This document shows positions 18,409 to 28,122 of a DNA stretch of 64,000 bases, one piece after another. This DNA is from Alphaproteobacteria bacterium (GTDB lineage: Bacteria; Pseudomonadota; Alphaproteobacteria; UBA8366; Aestuariispiraceae). Numbering within the stretch: position 1 is the first letter of the stretch; every line of letters begins with the position of its first letter. Made by a program: the position numbers and the translations under genes. The notes beneath the pieces are model-generated. The model worked only from the letters and a program-made list of their open reading frames with translations. It ran no database searches and was not told where the DNA came from. The DNA lies in NCBI GenBank assembly GCA_030065235.1, contig JASJDC010000008.1, positions 176,386 through 240,385 of the forward strand, in the 5' to 3' direction.

Positions 18409-21285
18409 CTATTCCGCCGCCCGCGGCATCGACCGGATCGCCTCGGCGCAGCGGTTGCAGACCATAGGCGGGTCCATCGCCAAACCGACCTCCGGCAGCA
18501 CTTTCCAGCAGCGTTCGCATTTCGCGCCTTGCGCCAGCGCTGGGACCACACCAACGCCCGGAATGTCGCTGAGTGTGAAGGCGCCGTCCGTCGCTTCACC
18601 GGCCGTCAGGTTGAGCGCGGAGGTGATGCAGACCTCCGCCATATCGACATCCGCGACCGCCGCCACGACATCCCCTGGCGCCGTGACCGAGGGCGCGGCC
18701 TGCAACGAGGCGCCGATGCGTTTCTCCGCCCGTTCGATCTCGAGCGCGCCGAGCACCACTTTGCGGATCGCCGCCACATGCGCCCATTTCTCGGCCAAGG
18801 CGTCGTCGCGCCAGTTCGCCGGGATCTCGGGGAACAGCTCCAGATGCACCGACTGCCCGTCCTCCGACCCATGGCGCGACAGCCAGGCTTCTTCGGTCGT
18901 GAAACAGAGGATCGGCGCCATCCAGACGGTCAGGCAATTGAAAAGCCTGTCCAAAACCGTGAGGCAGGCGAGCCGCTTCGGATCATCCGGCGCGTCGCAA
19001 TAGAGCGCGTCCTTGCGGATGTCGAAATAGAAGGCCGAAAGATCGGTGACGCAGAACTCATGCAATTCTCGGAACACGCGATGGAAATCGTAGCCGTTGA
19101 CGGCTTCGCGGACGGTTGCGTCAAGCACCGCGAGCTTGTGCAGCATCAGCCGTTCAAGCTCCGGCATGTCCGCCTCGGCCACGCGCCGCGTCGGGTCGAA
19201 GCCGGCCAGATTCCCCAGCAACCAGCGATAGGTATTGCGGAAGCGCCGGTAATAATCCGTCATTTGCTTTAGCATCTTGTCGCCGATGCGCATGTCGCCG
19301 GTATAGTCTTCCGAGACGACCCAGAGCCTCAGGATGTCAGCCCCGTACTTCTTGTTGACCTCTTCGGGCCCGACCACGTTGCCCAAGGATTTCGACATTT
19401 TGCGGCCGTCTTCGGCCATCACGAAACCATGGGTCAGGATCGCTTCGTAGGGCGCGCGGCCGCGTGTGCCGCAGGCTTCCAGCAGCGAGGAATGGAACCA
19501 GCCGCGATGCTGGTCCGAGCCCTCGAGATAGAGCGAGGCCGGCCATTGCAGCTCTTCCCGCTGTTCAAGAACGAAACTGTGGGTCGAGCCGCTGTCGAAC
19601 CAGACATCGGCGACATCCGTCACCTGCTCATAGTCGTCCGGATCGTAACCGTCGCCCAGGAACCGCGAGGGCGGCGAGGTGAACCAGGCGTCGGCGCCCT
19701 CAGCCTCGAAGGCCGCAACCACACGGTCAATCACCGCCTGATCGCGCAGCGGCTCGCCGCTCTCCTTGTGGACGAATACGGGGATCGGCACGCCCCAGGC
19801 GCGTTGCCGCGAAAGGCACCAGTCCGGGCGCTGTTCGATCATCGAATAGAGCCGGTTCTTACCGCGCACCGGATAGAATTCAGTGTCGTCGATCGCCTGC
19901 AATGCGGTCTTGCGCAGAGCGTTCGTCTCCATCGAGATGAACCATTGCGCCGTGTTGCGGAAGATCAGCGGCGCCTTAGACCGCCAGGAATGCGGGTATT
20001 GATGCCGCAACGTTCCTTTCGCCAGCAGCTTGCCGGCGATTGCCAAGGCGCGCATCACGGTTGGATTTGCGTCGCCCTGCTCGCCGGTCGGTGTGATGAC
20101 ATAGTGGCCGGCGACCAACGGTACGAAGTCATAGAAGGCGCCGTCCTCGCCGACGGTCTGCGGCACATCGATCCCATGCGTCATGCCCAGTCGCCAGTCA
20201 TCGGCGCCGTGGCCCGGCGCGATATGCACGAAACCGGTGCCGGTCTCGTCAGTCACGAAATCGCCTTCCAGGACCGGTACGTCGAAATCGTAATGTCCAT
20301 CCGCCTCTTCATGGCCGCGCCAAGGATGGGCGCAGCGCACGCCGTCGAGCGCGCCTGCATCGCCGACAAGCGACAGGGTCAGCCGGGCCGCCTGTTCGAC
20401 GTCGGCCTGCAGCGCCTTGGCGATGACGATCCGGTCGCCGACGGCGGCGCCCTTGGCGTTCTCGCCCAGCGCCGACACTTCGAAGACGCCGTAATCGATC
20501 TCCGCGCTATAGGCGACCGCACGGTTGCCGGGGATGGTCCAGGGGGTCGTGGTCCAGATCACCACGTCCGCGCCCTCGAGCGCCGGATTGTCGGTTGCGA
20601 CGATTGGGAAACGCACCCAGATCGTCGTCGATTTGTGCTCCATGTATTCGGCTTCGGCCTCGGCCAGCGCGGTCTTCTCGACCGCCGACCACCAGACCGG
20701 CCGCGGCGCCCGGAACAGGCCGCCATTCATCAGGAACTTGCCGATCTCCTTCGCGGTCTGAGCCTCGGCCGAGTAGGCCATTGTCAGATAGGGATCGTCC
20801 CAATTGCCCAGCACGCCCAGGCGCTTGAACTCCTCGCGCTGGATGTTCAGCCATTTGTCGGCGAAGTCGCGGCATTCCTTACGAAACTCGACGACCGGCA
20901 CCTCGTCCTTGTCCAGGCCCTTGGCGCGGTAGTCCTCTTCGATCTTCCATTCGATTGGCAGGCCGTGACAGTCCCAACCCGGCACATAGTGGGCGTCCTT
21001 GCCCAGCATCTGCTGCGACCGGTTGATCACGTCCTTCAGGATCTTGTTCATCGCCGTGCCGATATGGATGTGGCCGTTGGCGTAGGGCGGTCCGTCATGC
21101 AGGATGAATTTCTCGCGCCCCGCGCTTTGCGCGCGCAGACGGCGCCAGAGGTCGATATCGGCCCAGCGCTTGAGGATCTCCGGCTCTTTCGCGGGCAGGC
21201 CGCCGCGCATTGGAAAGTCGGTCTTCGGAAGGGCGATCGTGTCCTTATAGTCGGGAAGATCGGCCTGTCGGGTGCTGTCGCTCAC
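18409..21285 (-). CDS. ileS: Isoleucyl-tRNA synthetase
   Basis: Charges tRNA-Ile. 958 residues, class I, with signature NGHIHIG near residue 70, the editing domain in the middle, KMSKS in GRKMSKSLGN, and a C-terminal zinc finger (CERCW ... CNRC). GTG start with AAAGGTG before it. No T-box or other leader is visible. In many relatives ribF is directly upstream; here about 2.4 kb separates them. Confidence 0.98.
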   Translation of the reverse strand: MSDSTRQADLPDYKDTIALPKTDFPMRGGLPAKEPEILKRWADIDLWRRLRAQSAGREKFILHDGPPYANGHIHIGTAMNKILKDVINRSQQMLGKDAHYVPGWDCHGLPIEWKIEEDYRAKGLDKDEVPVVEFRKECRDFADKWLNIQREEFKRLGVLGNWDDPYLTMAYSAEAQTAKEIGKFLMNGGLFRAPRPVWWSAVEKTALAEAEAEYMEHKSTTIWVRFPIVATDNPALEGADVVIWTTTPWTIPGNRAVAYSAEIDYGVFEVSALGENAKGAAVGDRIVIAKALQADVEQAARLTLSLVGDAGALDGVRCAHPWRGHEEADGHYDFDVPVLEGDFVTDETGTGFVHIAPGHGADDWRLGMTHGIDVPQTVGEDGAFYDFVPLVAGHYVITPTGEQGDANPTVMRALAIAGKLLAKGTLRHQYPHSWRSKAPLIFRNTAQWFISMETNALRKTALQAIDDTEFYPVRGKNRLYSMIEQRPDWCLSRQRAWGVPIPVFVHKESGEPLRDQAVIDRVVAAFEAEGADAWFTSPPSRFLGDGYDPDDYEQVTDVADVWFDSGSTHSFVLEQREELQWPASLYLEGSDQHRGWFHSSLLEACGTRGRAPYEAILTHGFVMAEDGRKMSKSLGNVVGPEEVNKKYGADILRLWVVSEDYTGDMRIGDKMLKQMTDYYRRFRNTYRWLLGNLAGFDPTRRVAEADMPELERLMLHKLAVLDATVREAVNGYDFHRVFRELHEFCVTDLSAFYFDIRKDALYCDAPDDPKRLACLTVLDRLFNCLTVWMAPILCFTTEEAWLSRHGSEDGQSVHLELFPEIPANWRDDALAEKWAHVAAIRKVVLGALEIERAEKRIGASLQAAPSVTAPGDVVAAVADVDMAEVCITSALNLTAGEATDGAFTLSDIPGVGVVPALAQGAKCERCWKVLPEVGLAMDPPMVCNRCAEAIRSMPRAAE

Positions 21286-21635
21286 TGGATTTCACCTTTG
21301 CGCGCGTCCGTGTCGGAGAAGCGCGGTCATCATCGTCTTCGGTCGCGTTTGCGGTTTCGGGACGCGGTCCGTGCTGCGCAGGCGCGCAAGCCGATTTTAC
21401 GGCCGGCCCGCGCGGCGCGCGTCAGAATCCCGGCTTGGGGAGGCCTTCCAAAGGCGTCCCGGCCGGGCCGATAATTCGGTCTGTCAAAATCAAAAACGGA
21501 TGCGGCATAACCGTTGTCGAACCCATGCGTTGACCGGCGCGCACCCTAGGTCCGCGCCCGTTTCGGGTCAAGCGCCGATGGGTCCGGATATCGCTCAAAC
21601 CCGCCGGCGCGCGGGTTTGAGCGCTCTTGTCGCGG
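21286..21635. promoter_or_regulatory. Intergenic region with strong hairpin
   Basis: 350 bases between ileS and the upstream minus-strand gene. A perfect 13-bp stem (21592-21604 with 21611-21623, loop CGGCGC) stands 12 bases past the stop codon of the beta-propeller gene and probably ends or protects its mRNA, although no T run follows on the minus strand. The rest must hold the ileS promoter; no clear hexamers were seen and there is no supported gene. Confidence 0.5.
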
Positions 21636-22727
21636 CTAGCGTCCCGACACTGCGTTCCCCAGGGCCGGGAAGCGCATGATCTTAAACTCGCCTTGCGTCG
21701 CGTCGACTCCGCCATTCAAGACTGGCGAGCGGTGCAGCTCGTTGATCGTGACATAGACATAGCCGTCGGCGCCGATGGCGAACCCGTCCGGCCAGGACAT
21801 CGCGTCCTGCTGATAGAGGATCTCGTAGCGCCCGTCCGGCCTGGTTACGCCCACCGCGTCCTGGGTGATCGCGGTGATATAGACGTTGCCCGCCGCGTCC
21901 ACGGTTGACCCGTCCGAGATCGGCTTGTCGCCATAGCGTTCGACCCGGGCCGCGAGATCGGCGTCCGACAGGCTCTCATCCAACAGGTCGGTCGTGCGCA
22001 CGCGGTACATGGCGGTCGCCGTCATCGGCGCGAAATAGACCCATTCGTTTGTCGGATCGATTGTGATCGGGTTTGCGCCGATCTTTGCAGGCGCGCTTCC
22101 CAGCGTCACGGTCTTGCCGTCGATCACCATCTCGATGTCTTCCGGCGCCGTGAAGGCGGAGCCCTGCAGCACCCGGCGCGCACGGCCCGTGTCGAGATCG
22201 AGCACGATGAGGGCCGTGGTCTCGGCGTTTCCGGTGTCGGTGATATAGATCGCGTTGTGCTCGCGATCGACGGCCAGATCGTTGAGGAAGCTGCTCGGCA
22301 GCGTGACCGGCTGGCCGAGATAATGGATCTCGTGCAGCGTTTCAGTGTTGGTGTTCCAGCCGACGATCCGGCCCGTCCGGCCCTCGCCTTGGCCGTCCAG
22401 CATCCAGAGAATGCCGGTCCGATCCGCCCGCAGGCCCAAAACGCCGTTTAGGCCTGGCCCGTCGCCGGTCGGCGCGTTCGCCCAGGCGTCGTTGGGATAG
22501 GGTTTCGTCGAACCGTCCGGCATGACTTCGACGATGCGCAGATCCTTGCCGTAAAATTCATGCACCGACATGAACATGCGCCCGTCGGGACCGATCGCCA
22601 GATTGCCGGGCGGCGTGTCGGCGTCGAAGGCGGCGTAGGTCTCGATCTCGGCGAGGGCCGAAGAGAATGGGGCCGAAGTGACGAAGGCCGCGCAGAACAG
22701 CGCGGCGGCGGCGATCGCTTTGAGCAT
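21636..22727 (-). CDS. Secreted beta-propeller protein of the major royal jelly / yellow family
   Basis: A 363-residue exported protein with a signal peptide ending near residue 26 (ALA). The repeated blades with motifs such as GPDGRMF, NDLAVDREHNAIYITDTG and GADGYVYVT fit the MRJP/yellow (dopachrome-conversion-like) six-blade fold, related to SMP-30 lactonases. Bacterial members have no settled activity; lactone hydrolysis or binding of a small molecule is possible. ATG preceded by GGAGG. A divergent LysR gene 101 bases away is its likely regulator. Confidence 0.8.
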   Translation of the reverse strand: MLKAIAAAALFCAAFVTSAPFSSALAEIETYAAFDADTPPGNLAIGPDGRMFMSVHEFYGKDLRIVEVMPDGSTKPYPNDAWANAPTGDGPGLNGVLGLRADRTGILWMLDGQGEGRTGRIVGWNTNTETLHEIHYLGQPVTLPSSFLNDLAVDREHNAIYITDTGNAETTALIVLDLDTGRARRVLQGSAFTAPEDIEMVIDGKTVTLGSAPAKIGANPITIDPTNEWVYFAPMTATAMYRVRTTDLLDESLSDADLAARVERYGDKPISDGSTVDAAGNVYITAITQDAVGVTRPDGRYEILYQQDAMSWPDGFAIGADGYVYVTINELHRSPVLNGGVDATQGEFKIMRFPALGNAVSGR

Positions 22728-22753
22728 GTGTACCTCCGGGATGCGGTTTTCTT

Positions 22754-22829
22754 GGTTCGACCCTAGTATGGTTCGAAAAATTCCGGTACAAAGCGCGAAG
22801 TACTGAAGGTATCGTTTGAAATTTTCGAA
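22754..22829. promoter_or_regulatory. Candidate LysR operator in divergent promoter
   Basis: Inverted copies TTCGAAAA (22772-22779) and TTTTCGAA (22822-22829) flank the divergent promoter, and GGTTCGA occurs twice in direct repeat (22754 and 22770). The second arm runs into the LysR ATG, which fits autoregulation. The layout suits a LysR tetramer bound at two sites; this is inference. Confidence 0.45.
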
Positions 22830-23695
22830 TGTACTCGATCCAGGATCTCCAGACCTTTTGTCAGATCGCCGAACGGGGCGGCGTCACGGCGGCGGCGCAG
22901 GCGCAAGGCCTGTCGCCTGCGACGGTCAGCCATCGCTTGAACAAGCTGGAAGGGTTCTTGGGCGTCACCCTGTTCCACCGTAGCAGCCGGTCCGTGGCGC
23001 TTACCGTCGAGGGCGGCGCCTTTCTCGAGCGGGTGCGGGGGATTCTGGCCGATCTCGCCGACGCCGAGATGGATATAGGCGGCCATGGCGGTAAGTTGCG
23101 CGGGCATCTGCGGGTGACGATGGCGCCCTGGATACTGTCGCGCTTCATCCTGCCGAACTTTCACCGGCTGCAGACGGCGGAACCGAACCTGACATACGAT
23201 TTCCTCGCCGTGGACCGGTTCGTGAACATCGTCGAGGAGCGTCAGGATTGCGCGATCCGGGTCGGCGCGCTGCCCGATAGCAGTTTTCTTTCGGCGAAGC
23301 TCGCCGATAACCGCCGTATTCTTTGCGCTGCGCCCGCCTATCTCGATCGCGTGGGCCTGCCGGAGATGCCCGACGCCCTCGCCGCGCATTGCTGCGTCTG
23401 TCTGCCCTGGCAGACGGATTGGGGGCTCGGCGACCGCATGCCGCGCATCCAGCTCACGGTGTCGAATTCGGACACGCTGACGGACGCTGCCGCGCAAGGT
23501 TTGGGGATAGTGATGAAATCGGAACTGGCGGTGCGGGCGGAGCTGAAATCCGGACGGCTGGTCGAGATCTTGCCCGGGGTCTTGCCAAAGGCGGCCGCGC
23601 CGATCTCCAGCATTCGACCGGCGGCTCTGAAGACCTCCCGCAAGGTCGACGCCTTCGTACGCTTCGCGCGCGGCTGTTTCGAGGATGTATCCTAG
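22829..23695 (+). CDS. LysR family transcriptional regulator
   Basis: A 288-residue DNA-binding regulator. The N-terminal winged helix-turn-helix (residues 1-60, with GGVTAAAQAQGLSPATVSHRL) is followed by a type-2 periplasmic-binding-like effector domain from about residue 90. It resembles the CrgA/DsdC-like branch that regulates neighbouring genes. It is divergent from the beta-propeller gene and converges on ribF. No good ribosome binding site precedes the ATG, so a leaderless or weakly translated message is possible. Confidence 0.9.
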   Translation: MYSIQDLQTFCQIAERGGVTAAAQAQGLSPATVSHRLNKLEGFLGVTLFHRSSRSVALTVEGGAFLERVRGILADLADAEMDIGGHGGKLRGHLRVTMAPWILSRFILPNFHRLQTAEPNLTYDFLAVDRFVNIVEERQDCAIRVGALPDSSFLSAKLADNRRILCAAPAYLDRVGLPEMPDALAAHCCVCLPWQTDWGLGDRMPRIQLTVSNSDTLTDAAAQGLGIVMKSELAVRAELKSGRLVEILPGVLPKAAAPISSIRPAALKTSRKVDAFVRFARGCFEDVS

Positions 23696-23728
23696 GCGCC
23701 CGCCCGTCGCCCGTTGTGTGAATTGTTC

Positions 23729-24679
23729 CTAGCCACCCGCGGCGCGGCTGCGCAGAATTCGTCGGGCGGCGTCGCAATCATGAGCGATTTGGGCCTGCAT
23801 ATCCGCCAGACTGTCGAACTTCCGGTCCGAGCGGACATATTCGATCAGCGCGACCCGCAGGAACCGGCCATAAATGTCGCTGTCGAAGTCGAACAGGAAG
23901 GCCTCGAACAGGGCGTCCGTACCGTCGACCGTCGGCCGGGCCCCGTAGTAGCCGGCGCCGTCGTGCCAGGTCGTTTCCGACCCGTCCTCACTCTCAACGC
24001 CGCAGCGGATCGCATAGATCCCAACGGCCGGACGCAGGATCTCGCCCAGTTTCAGATTGGCTGTGGGAAAGCCGATGGTGCGGCCAAGCTTTTGGCCTGG
24101 TTGAACCCGACCTTCGATCTCGAACGGCCGTCCCAACAAGGCCGCCGCTTGGGCCGGATTGCCGCGCCGGAGATAGTCCCGAATCCGTGTCGAGGAATAG
24201 ATCACGCCGTCATGGGTCGCCGCTGGGTCGATCGTCGTCACGTCGAACGCACCGGCCGATTTCATCAAGGCCGGCGTGCCTTTGCGACCTTTGCCGAAAC
24301 AGAAATCATAGCCGACCACGACTTGCGCAGCGCTCAGGCCCGCGACCAAGATATCCTGGATGAAATCCTCGGCGCTTGTGCCGGCCAGGGCTGCATCGAA
24401 ATCGAGCACGACCAGACCGTCGACCCCCAAGGCTTCCAAGTGATGCGCCTTGTTCCGCAGATCGGTCAGCCGGAAGGGCTCTGAAGCGCGGCCGAAGAAC
24501 TGGCGCGGATGCGGCTCGAAAGAAAGGACCACCAACGGCGCCGATTGCGCCGCCGCATGATCCGCCGCCTCGCCGATGACGATCTGGTGGCCGCGATGCA
24601 CGCCGTCGAAATTGCCCATCACGACCACGCCGCCGCGCAGCGCGTCAGGAATGTCGGAAAGAGTCCGGATCAGATGCAT
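23729..24679 (-). CDS. ribF: Bifunctional riboflavin kinase / FAD synthetase
   Basis: Makes FMN from riboflavin and then FAD. 316 residues. The N-terminal nucleotidyltransferase domain has GNFDGVHRGHQ (about 22-32) and the YSSTRIRDYLR loop. The C-terminal riboflavin kinase has GRTIGFPTANL. ATG start, no leader element such as an FMN riboswitch visible. Convergent with the LysR gene, 33 bases apart. Confidence 0.96.
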   Translation of the reverse strand: MHLIRTLSDIPDALRGGVVVMGNFDGVHRGHQIVIGEAADHAAAQSAPLVVLSFEPHPRQFFGRASEPFRLTDLRNKAHHLEALGVDGLVVLDFDAALAGTSAEDFIQDILVAGLSAAQVVVGYDFCFGKGRKGTPALMKSAGAFDVTTIDPAATHDGVIYSSTRIRDYLRRGNPAQAAALLGRPFEIEGRVQPGQKLGRTIGFPTANLKLGEILRPAVGIYAIRCGVESEDGSETTWHDGAGYYGARPTVDGTDALFEAFLFDFDSDIYGRFLRVALIEYVRSDRKFDSLADMQAQIAHDCDAARRILRSRAAGG

Positions 24680-24781
24680 GGCGGCGAGAGTCTCGACTAA
24701 TGGCGGCCCCCGACTTGTCTAACGCGGGTCGCCGCCCTGCGGCAATGCGCGCCGCGGCCGAGATTTAAACGAAGAGCGCGC

Positions 24782-25240
24782 TTAGCGCTTCATATCCTCG
24801 CGTGAACTGACCATCATCTTGGCGACGCCATCGCAGACAATCTTCGCGCCCACACTGGCGGTCGTCTTGGCGATGATCCGGCGCTTTTCCGGAATCAGCT
24901 CGGTGACGAGGATTTTCGCTTCAACCGTGTCGCCGGACCGAACTGGGGCCAGGAATTTTAGGTCTTGGCTGAGGTAGATGCAGCCGGGACCGGGCAGCTT
25001 CGTGCCCAGCACGGTCGAAATCAGGCTTGCGGTCAGCATCCCGTGGGCGATCCGACCTTTGAAGATCGTATCCTGGGCGAAGTCCTGGTTCACATGGACC
25101 GGGTTCATATCGCCGGTCACGCCGCTGAACATGACGATATCCGCCTCGGTGATGGTCTTGGCGAATACCGCCGACATCCCAACCCGGATATCCTCGAAGA
25201 AATAGCCGTGAATCTCTTCATGAGACGGCGTGTGTTCCAT
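24782..25240 (-). CDS. MaoC-like (R)-specific enoyl-CoA hydratase
   Basis: A 152-residue single hot-dog-fold protein. The catalytic motif is complete: GDMNPVHVN, giving Asp and His of the (R)-hydratase site, followed by GRIAHGMLTASL. It would hydrate trans-2-enoyl-CoA to (R)-3-hydroxyacyl-CoA, as in PhaJ-type or fatty-acid pathways; the substrate is unknown. ATG 25240 is chosen because GGGGAAAC precedes it; a start seven codons earlier is possible. It has no functional neighbours here. Confidence 0.88.
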   Translation of the reverse strand: MEHTPSHEEIHGYFFEDIRVGMSAVFAKTITEADIVMFSGVTGDMNPVHVNQDFAQDTIFKGRIAHGMLTASLISTVLGTKLPGPGCIYLSQDLKFLAPVRSGDTVEAKILVTELIPEKRRIIAKTTASVGAKIVCDGVAKMMVSSREDMKR

Positions 25241-25401
25241 GTTTCCCCGCTTTCTCGCCATGACGAGGTCGATCGACCGTTTTTGCATCGCCGCAATTTT
25301 TGTGCGGCGCAGCTTAGTCAGCCGGTCCGGCGGGCGCAAGCCTATCAGACGATATGATCAGGACCGCAACAGCCCCCGGCATGCGCCGCTTGCGCGACGG
25401 A

Positions 25402-26799
25402 TCAACGCGGATCGATCGGGGCGGTGGACAGCCCGGACGCCTGCTCAAAAAGTGCGGCGATTCCAAGTAATTCCGCCTCCTCGCGGGGCTTGCCGACGAT
25501 TTGCAGGCCGACCGGCAGCCCGTCCTCGATAAAGCCACAGGGTACGCTGATCGCCGGACAAGACGTGCAGGTGATGGCGAAGGTGACCGCCAACCAATCG
25601 ATGTAGTTCGCGAATCGATGCCCCTCGATTTCCTCGACAAAGCGCCGCTCGACATCGAAGGGCGGAACCAGGGCCGTTGGGCAGACCAGGGCGTCATAGT
25701 CCTGGAAGAAGTCGGCGACGCGCTGATACAGACGGCCGCGCGCAAGTTCGGCGCGGGCGATGTCGTCTGCGGTCAACGCCATGCCTTTTTCGATGTTCCA
25801 GATTACGTCCGGCTTTAACCTGTCGCGATGCTCGGCCAGATGATCGCGGTGATTGGCGACGAAAGCCGCCGCCCGTAGTGTCTGAAATATCTCCGGCGTG
25901 TCCGAGAGGTCCGGGCAGGCCTCGGCGACCTCGGCGCCGATCTCCGCTAAGCGCGGGACCGCCGCCTCAACGACCGCACGAACCCGGCGATCGACCGGCA
26001 GGAAGCCGAGATCGGCGGAGAAGGCGATCCGTCGCGGCGGCGTCGGGTCTTGCACGGCGCGGCGATAGCTTACCGCGGGCAGGGGTCGGCTGATCGGGTC
26101 TTCAGGATGAAGGCCGGCCATGGCGTCGAGCATCAGCGCCGCATCCTCCACCGTGCGTCCCATCGGCCCTTCCACCGCCAAACTGTGGAAGGGCAATTGG
26201 CTGCTGCGCGCCACGACGCCGGGACTGGGACGCAGGCCGACAACGCCGCAGAACCCGGCTGGCGTGCGCAACGATCCGCCCAGATCGGAGCCGGTCGCCA
26301 GCCAGGCCATGCCGGTCGCCAGCGCCACGGCCGAGCCGCCCGACGAACCGCCGCATGTTAGGGCGGTGTCATAGGGATTCCGGGTCTTTCCGAAGACTTC
26401 GTTGAAGGTGTTGGCGCCGGCGCCGAATTCCGGCGTGTTTGACTTCGCCGCCGGCAGCGCGCCGTTTTCCTCCAGCCGTTCGACCATCAGGTCGGATCGC
26501 TCGGGAACATGGTCGGCGTAGATCGGCGAGCCGAAGGTGGTGCGCACGCCTGCGACTTCGTTCAGGTCCTTGACCGCGATCGGCAGCCCGGCCAACAGCG
26601 TGTCCTTTAATCTGGGTTGAGCCCACTCGCGGGCCTGCGCGCGGGCGCGCTCGAAGCACAGCGTGGGCAGCGCGTTGACCGGCCCGTCCACCGCCTCGAC
26701 GCGCGCCGCCATGGCGTCGATCAGGTCCAGCGGCGTGACCGCGCCGGACTTGAGATGGGCGACGGCCTCGCAGGCGCTTAGGCGGATCAGGTCGGACAT
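25402..26799 (-). CDS. Amidase, amidase-signature family
   Basis: A 465-residue cytoplasmic hydrolase. The Ser-cisSer-Lys triad is present: Lys 77 (AVKDLN), cis-Ser in CGGSSGGS (about 152-153) and nucleophile Ser 176 (GSDLGGSLRTP). Length and motifs match general amidases; it is not in a gatCAB operon, lacks GatA context and is probably a catabolic amide hydrolase of unknown substrate. ATG start. Divergent from the COG0523 GTPase gene with 96 bases between. Confidence 0.9.
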   Translation of the reverse strand: MSDLIRLSACEAVAHLKSGAVTPLDLIDAMAARVEAVDGPVNALPTLCFERARAQAREWAQPRLKDTLLAGLPIAVKDLNEVAGVRTTFGSPIYADHVPERSDLMVERLEENGALPAAKSNTPEFGAGANTFNEVFGKTRNPYDTALTCGGSSGGSAVALATGMAWLATGSDLGGSLRTPAGFCGVVGLRPSPGVVARSSQLPFHSLAVEGPMGRTVEDAALMLDAMAGLHPEDPISRPLPAVSYRRAVQDPTPPRRIAFSADLGFLPVDRRVRAVVEAAVPRLAEIGAEVAEACPDLSDTPEIFQTLRAAAFVANHRDHLAEHRDRLKPDVIWNIEKGMALTADDIARAELARGRLYQRVADFFQDYDALVCPTALVPPFDVERRFVEEIEGHRFANYIDWLAVTFAITCTSCPAISVPCGFIEDGLPVGLQIVGKPREEAELLGIAALFEQASGLSTAPIDPR

Positions 26800-26895
26800 G
26801 GGTCTCTCGCGGCGCTTGGTCAGCCTGTTTGCATTGATTGGACCCTGTTTTCCTGCTTTCTCACCGGTACGGCAAGGAAAGCGTCAGAGGCGCCT

Positions 26896-27996
26896 ATGAG
26901 CGATACGGAAACCGATCCCGAACTTCCCGAGACAGGCGTTGAGAGACTGCCGGTCACGGTGCTGACCGGTTTCCTCGGCAGCGGCAAGACGACCTTGCTC
27001 AAGGCCTTGTTGCAGCATCCGAAGATGGCCGAGACCGCCGTCGTGATTAACGAATTCGGCGAGGTCGGGCTCGATCATCTGCTGGTCGAGCATAGCAGCG
27101 AAGACACGGTGGTGATGGATTCCGGCTGTCTCTGCTGCACCATCCGCGGCGATTTGGTGGAAACGCTGCGGGATTTGGTGAAGCGGCGCTGGCGCGGCGA
27201 GATCCCGAAATTCCAGCGCCTAGTGATCGAAACGACGGGTTTGGCCGATCCGGCCCCCATTCTGCACACGATCATGACCGACCCGGTGATCACATCGCGT
27301 TATCGCCTGGACGGCGTGGTGGCGACGGTGGACGCGGTCAACGGCGCACTGCAACTCGATGAGAATATCGAATCGGTGAAGCAGGCGGCTGTCGCGGATC
27401 GATTGTTGTTGACCAAGACCGACATGATGTCGGGACCGAACCCGGATCGTTTGCCGGAAAGGTTGCGGGCGCTCAACCCGGCCGCGAAACTCTATGAGAC
27501 GGTGAAGGGCGCGATCGATCCCGACCTGCTGTTCGACGCCGGGCTTTACAATCCCGAGACCAAATCAGCCGATGTCCGGCGCTGGTTGAGCGAAGAGGCC
27601 TACCAGGACGGGTCTGAAGACCACCATGACCACGGGCATCATCACCACCATGACGTGAATCGGCATGACGAACGGGTGCGCAGCTTCTGCCTAACCTATG
27701 ATCGGCCGATCGCGTGGGACTCGTTCGTCGAATGGATCGAAGCGCTGATCTCGACGCATGGGTCCGGCCTGCTGCGGCTTAAAGGGATTTTGAACGTGGC
27801 CGAGAGCGACGGGCCGGTGGCGGTTCATGGCGTGCAACATGTCTTCCACCCGCCCGCCGTCCTGCCTGACTGGCCGTCCGACTGGCCGATGGATGGCGAC
27901 GGCGGGACCCGCCTTTCCAAAATCGTCATGATCACCCGCGACATCTCGCCCGAACCCGTCGAACAGATGATGCGCGCGTTCTTGTCTGAAACCTGA
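26896..27996 (+). CDS. CobW/COG0523 family metal-handling GTPase
   Basis: A 366-residue G3E GTPase thought to deliver or insert metals, often zinc or cobalt. Walker A is GFLGSGKTT at 25-33, the metal-binding CxCC motif is Cys 78-Leu-Cys 80-Cys 81, and a run of His/Asp (HDHGHHHHHD) lies near residues 240-250. The CobW C-terminal domain follows. No Zur box or cobalamin gene is near, so the metal is unknown. ATG start. Confidence 0.92.
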   Translation: MSDTETDPELPETGVERLPVTVLTGFLGSGKTTLLKALLQHPKMAETAVVINEFGEVGLDHLLVEHSSEDTVVMDSGCLCCTIRGDLVETLRDLVKRRWRGEIPKFQRLVIETTGLADPAPILHTIMTDPVITSRYRLDGVVATVDAVNGALQLDENIESVKQAAVADRLLLTKTDMMSGPNPDRLPERLRALNPAAKLYETVKGAIDPDLLFDAGLYNPETKSADVRRWLSEEAYQDGSEDHHDHGHHHHHDVNRHDERVRSFCLTYDRPIAWDSFVEWIEALISTHGSGLLRLKGILNVAESDGPVAVHGVQHVFHPPAVLPDWPSDWPMDGDGGTRLSKIVMITRDISPEPVEQMMRAFLSET

Positions 27997-28044
27997 GAGG
28001 CTTCGGCAAGGTCCGCCGCAAGCGTAACGGCAAGGATGGCTGTC

Positions 28045-28065
28045 GCCCCGGACTTGATCCGGGGC
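28045..28065. repeat. Palindromic intergenic repeat unit
   Basis: A perfect 8-bp stem GCCCCGGA / TCCGGGGC around CTTGA in the gap between two convergent genes. This CCCCGGA-CTTGA-TCCGGGG core recurs in intergenic regions of many alphaproteobacterial genomes, from general memory. Only one copy occurs in this window. It may also serve as a bidirectional end signal. Confidence 0.6.
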
Positions 28066-28122
28066 CCATGGCGCCCATCCGACGGGCGCTGGATTGGGAA
28101 GGGTAGCGGCGCGCCGCGCGGC

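Noticed and set aside
21286..21635. T-box or other riboswitch before ileS
   Set aside because: No T-box sequence, specifier loop or terminator pair is visible, and such elements are not expected in Alphaproteobacteria. The strong hairpin belongs to the upstream gene's 3' end.
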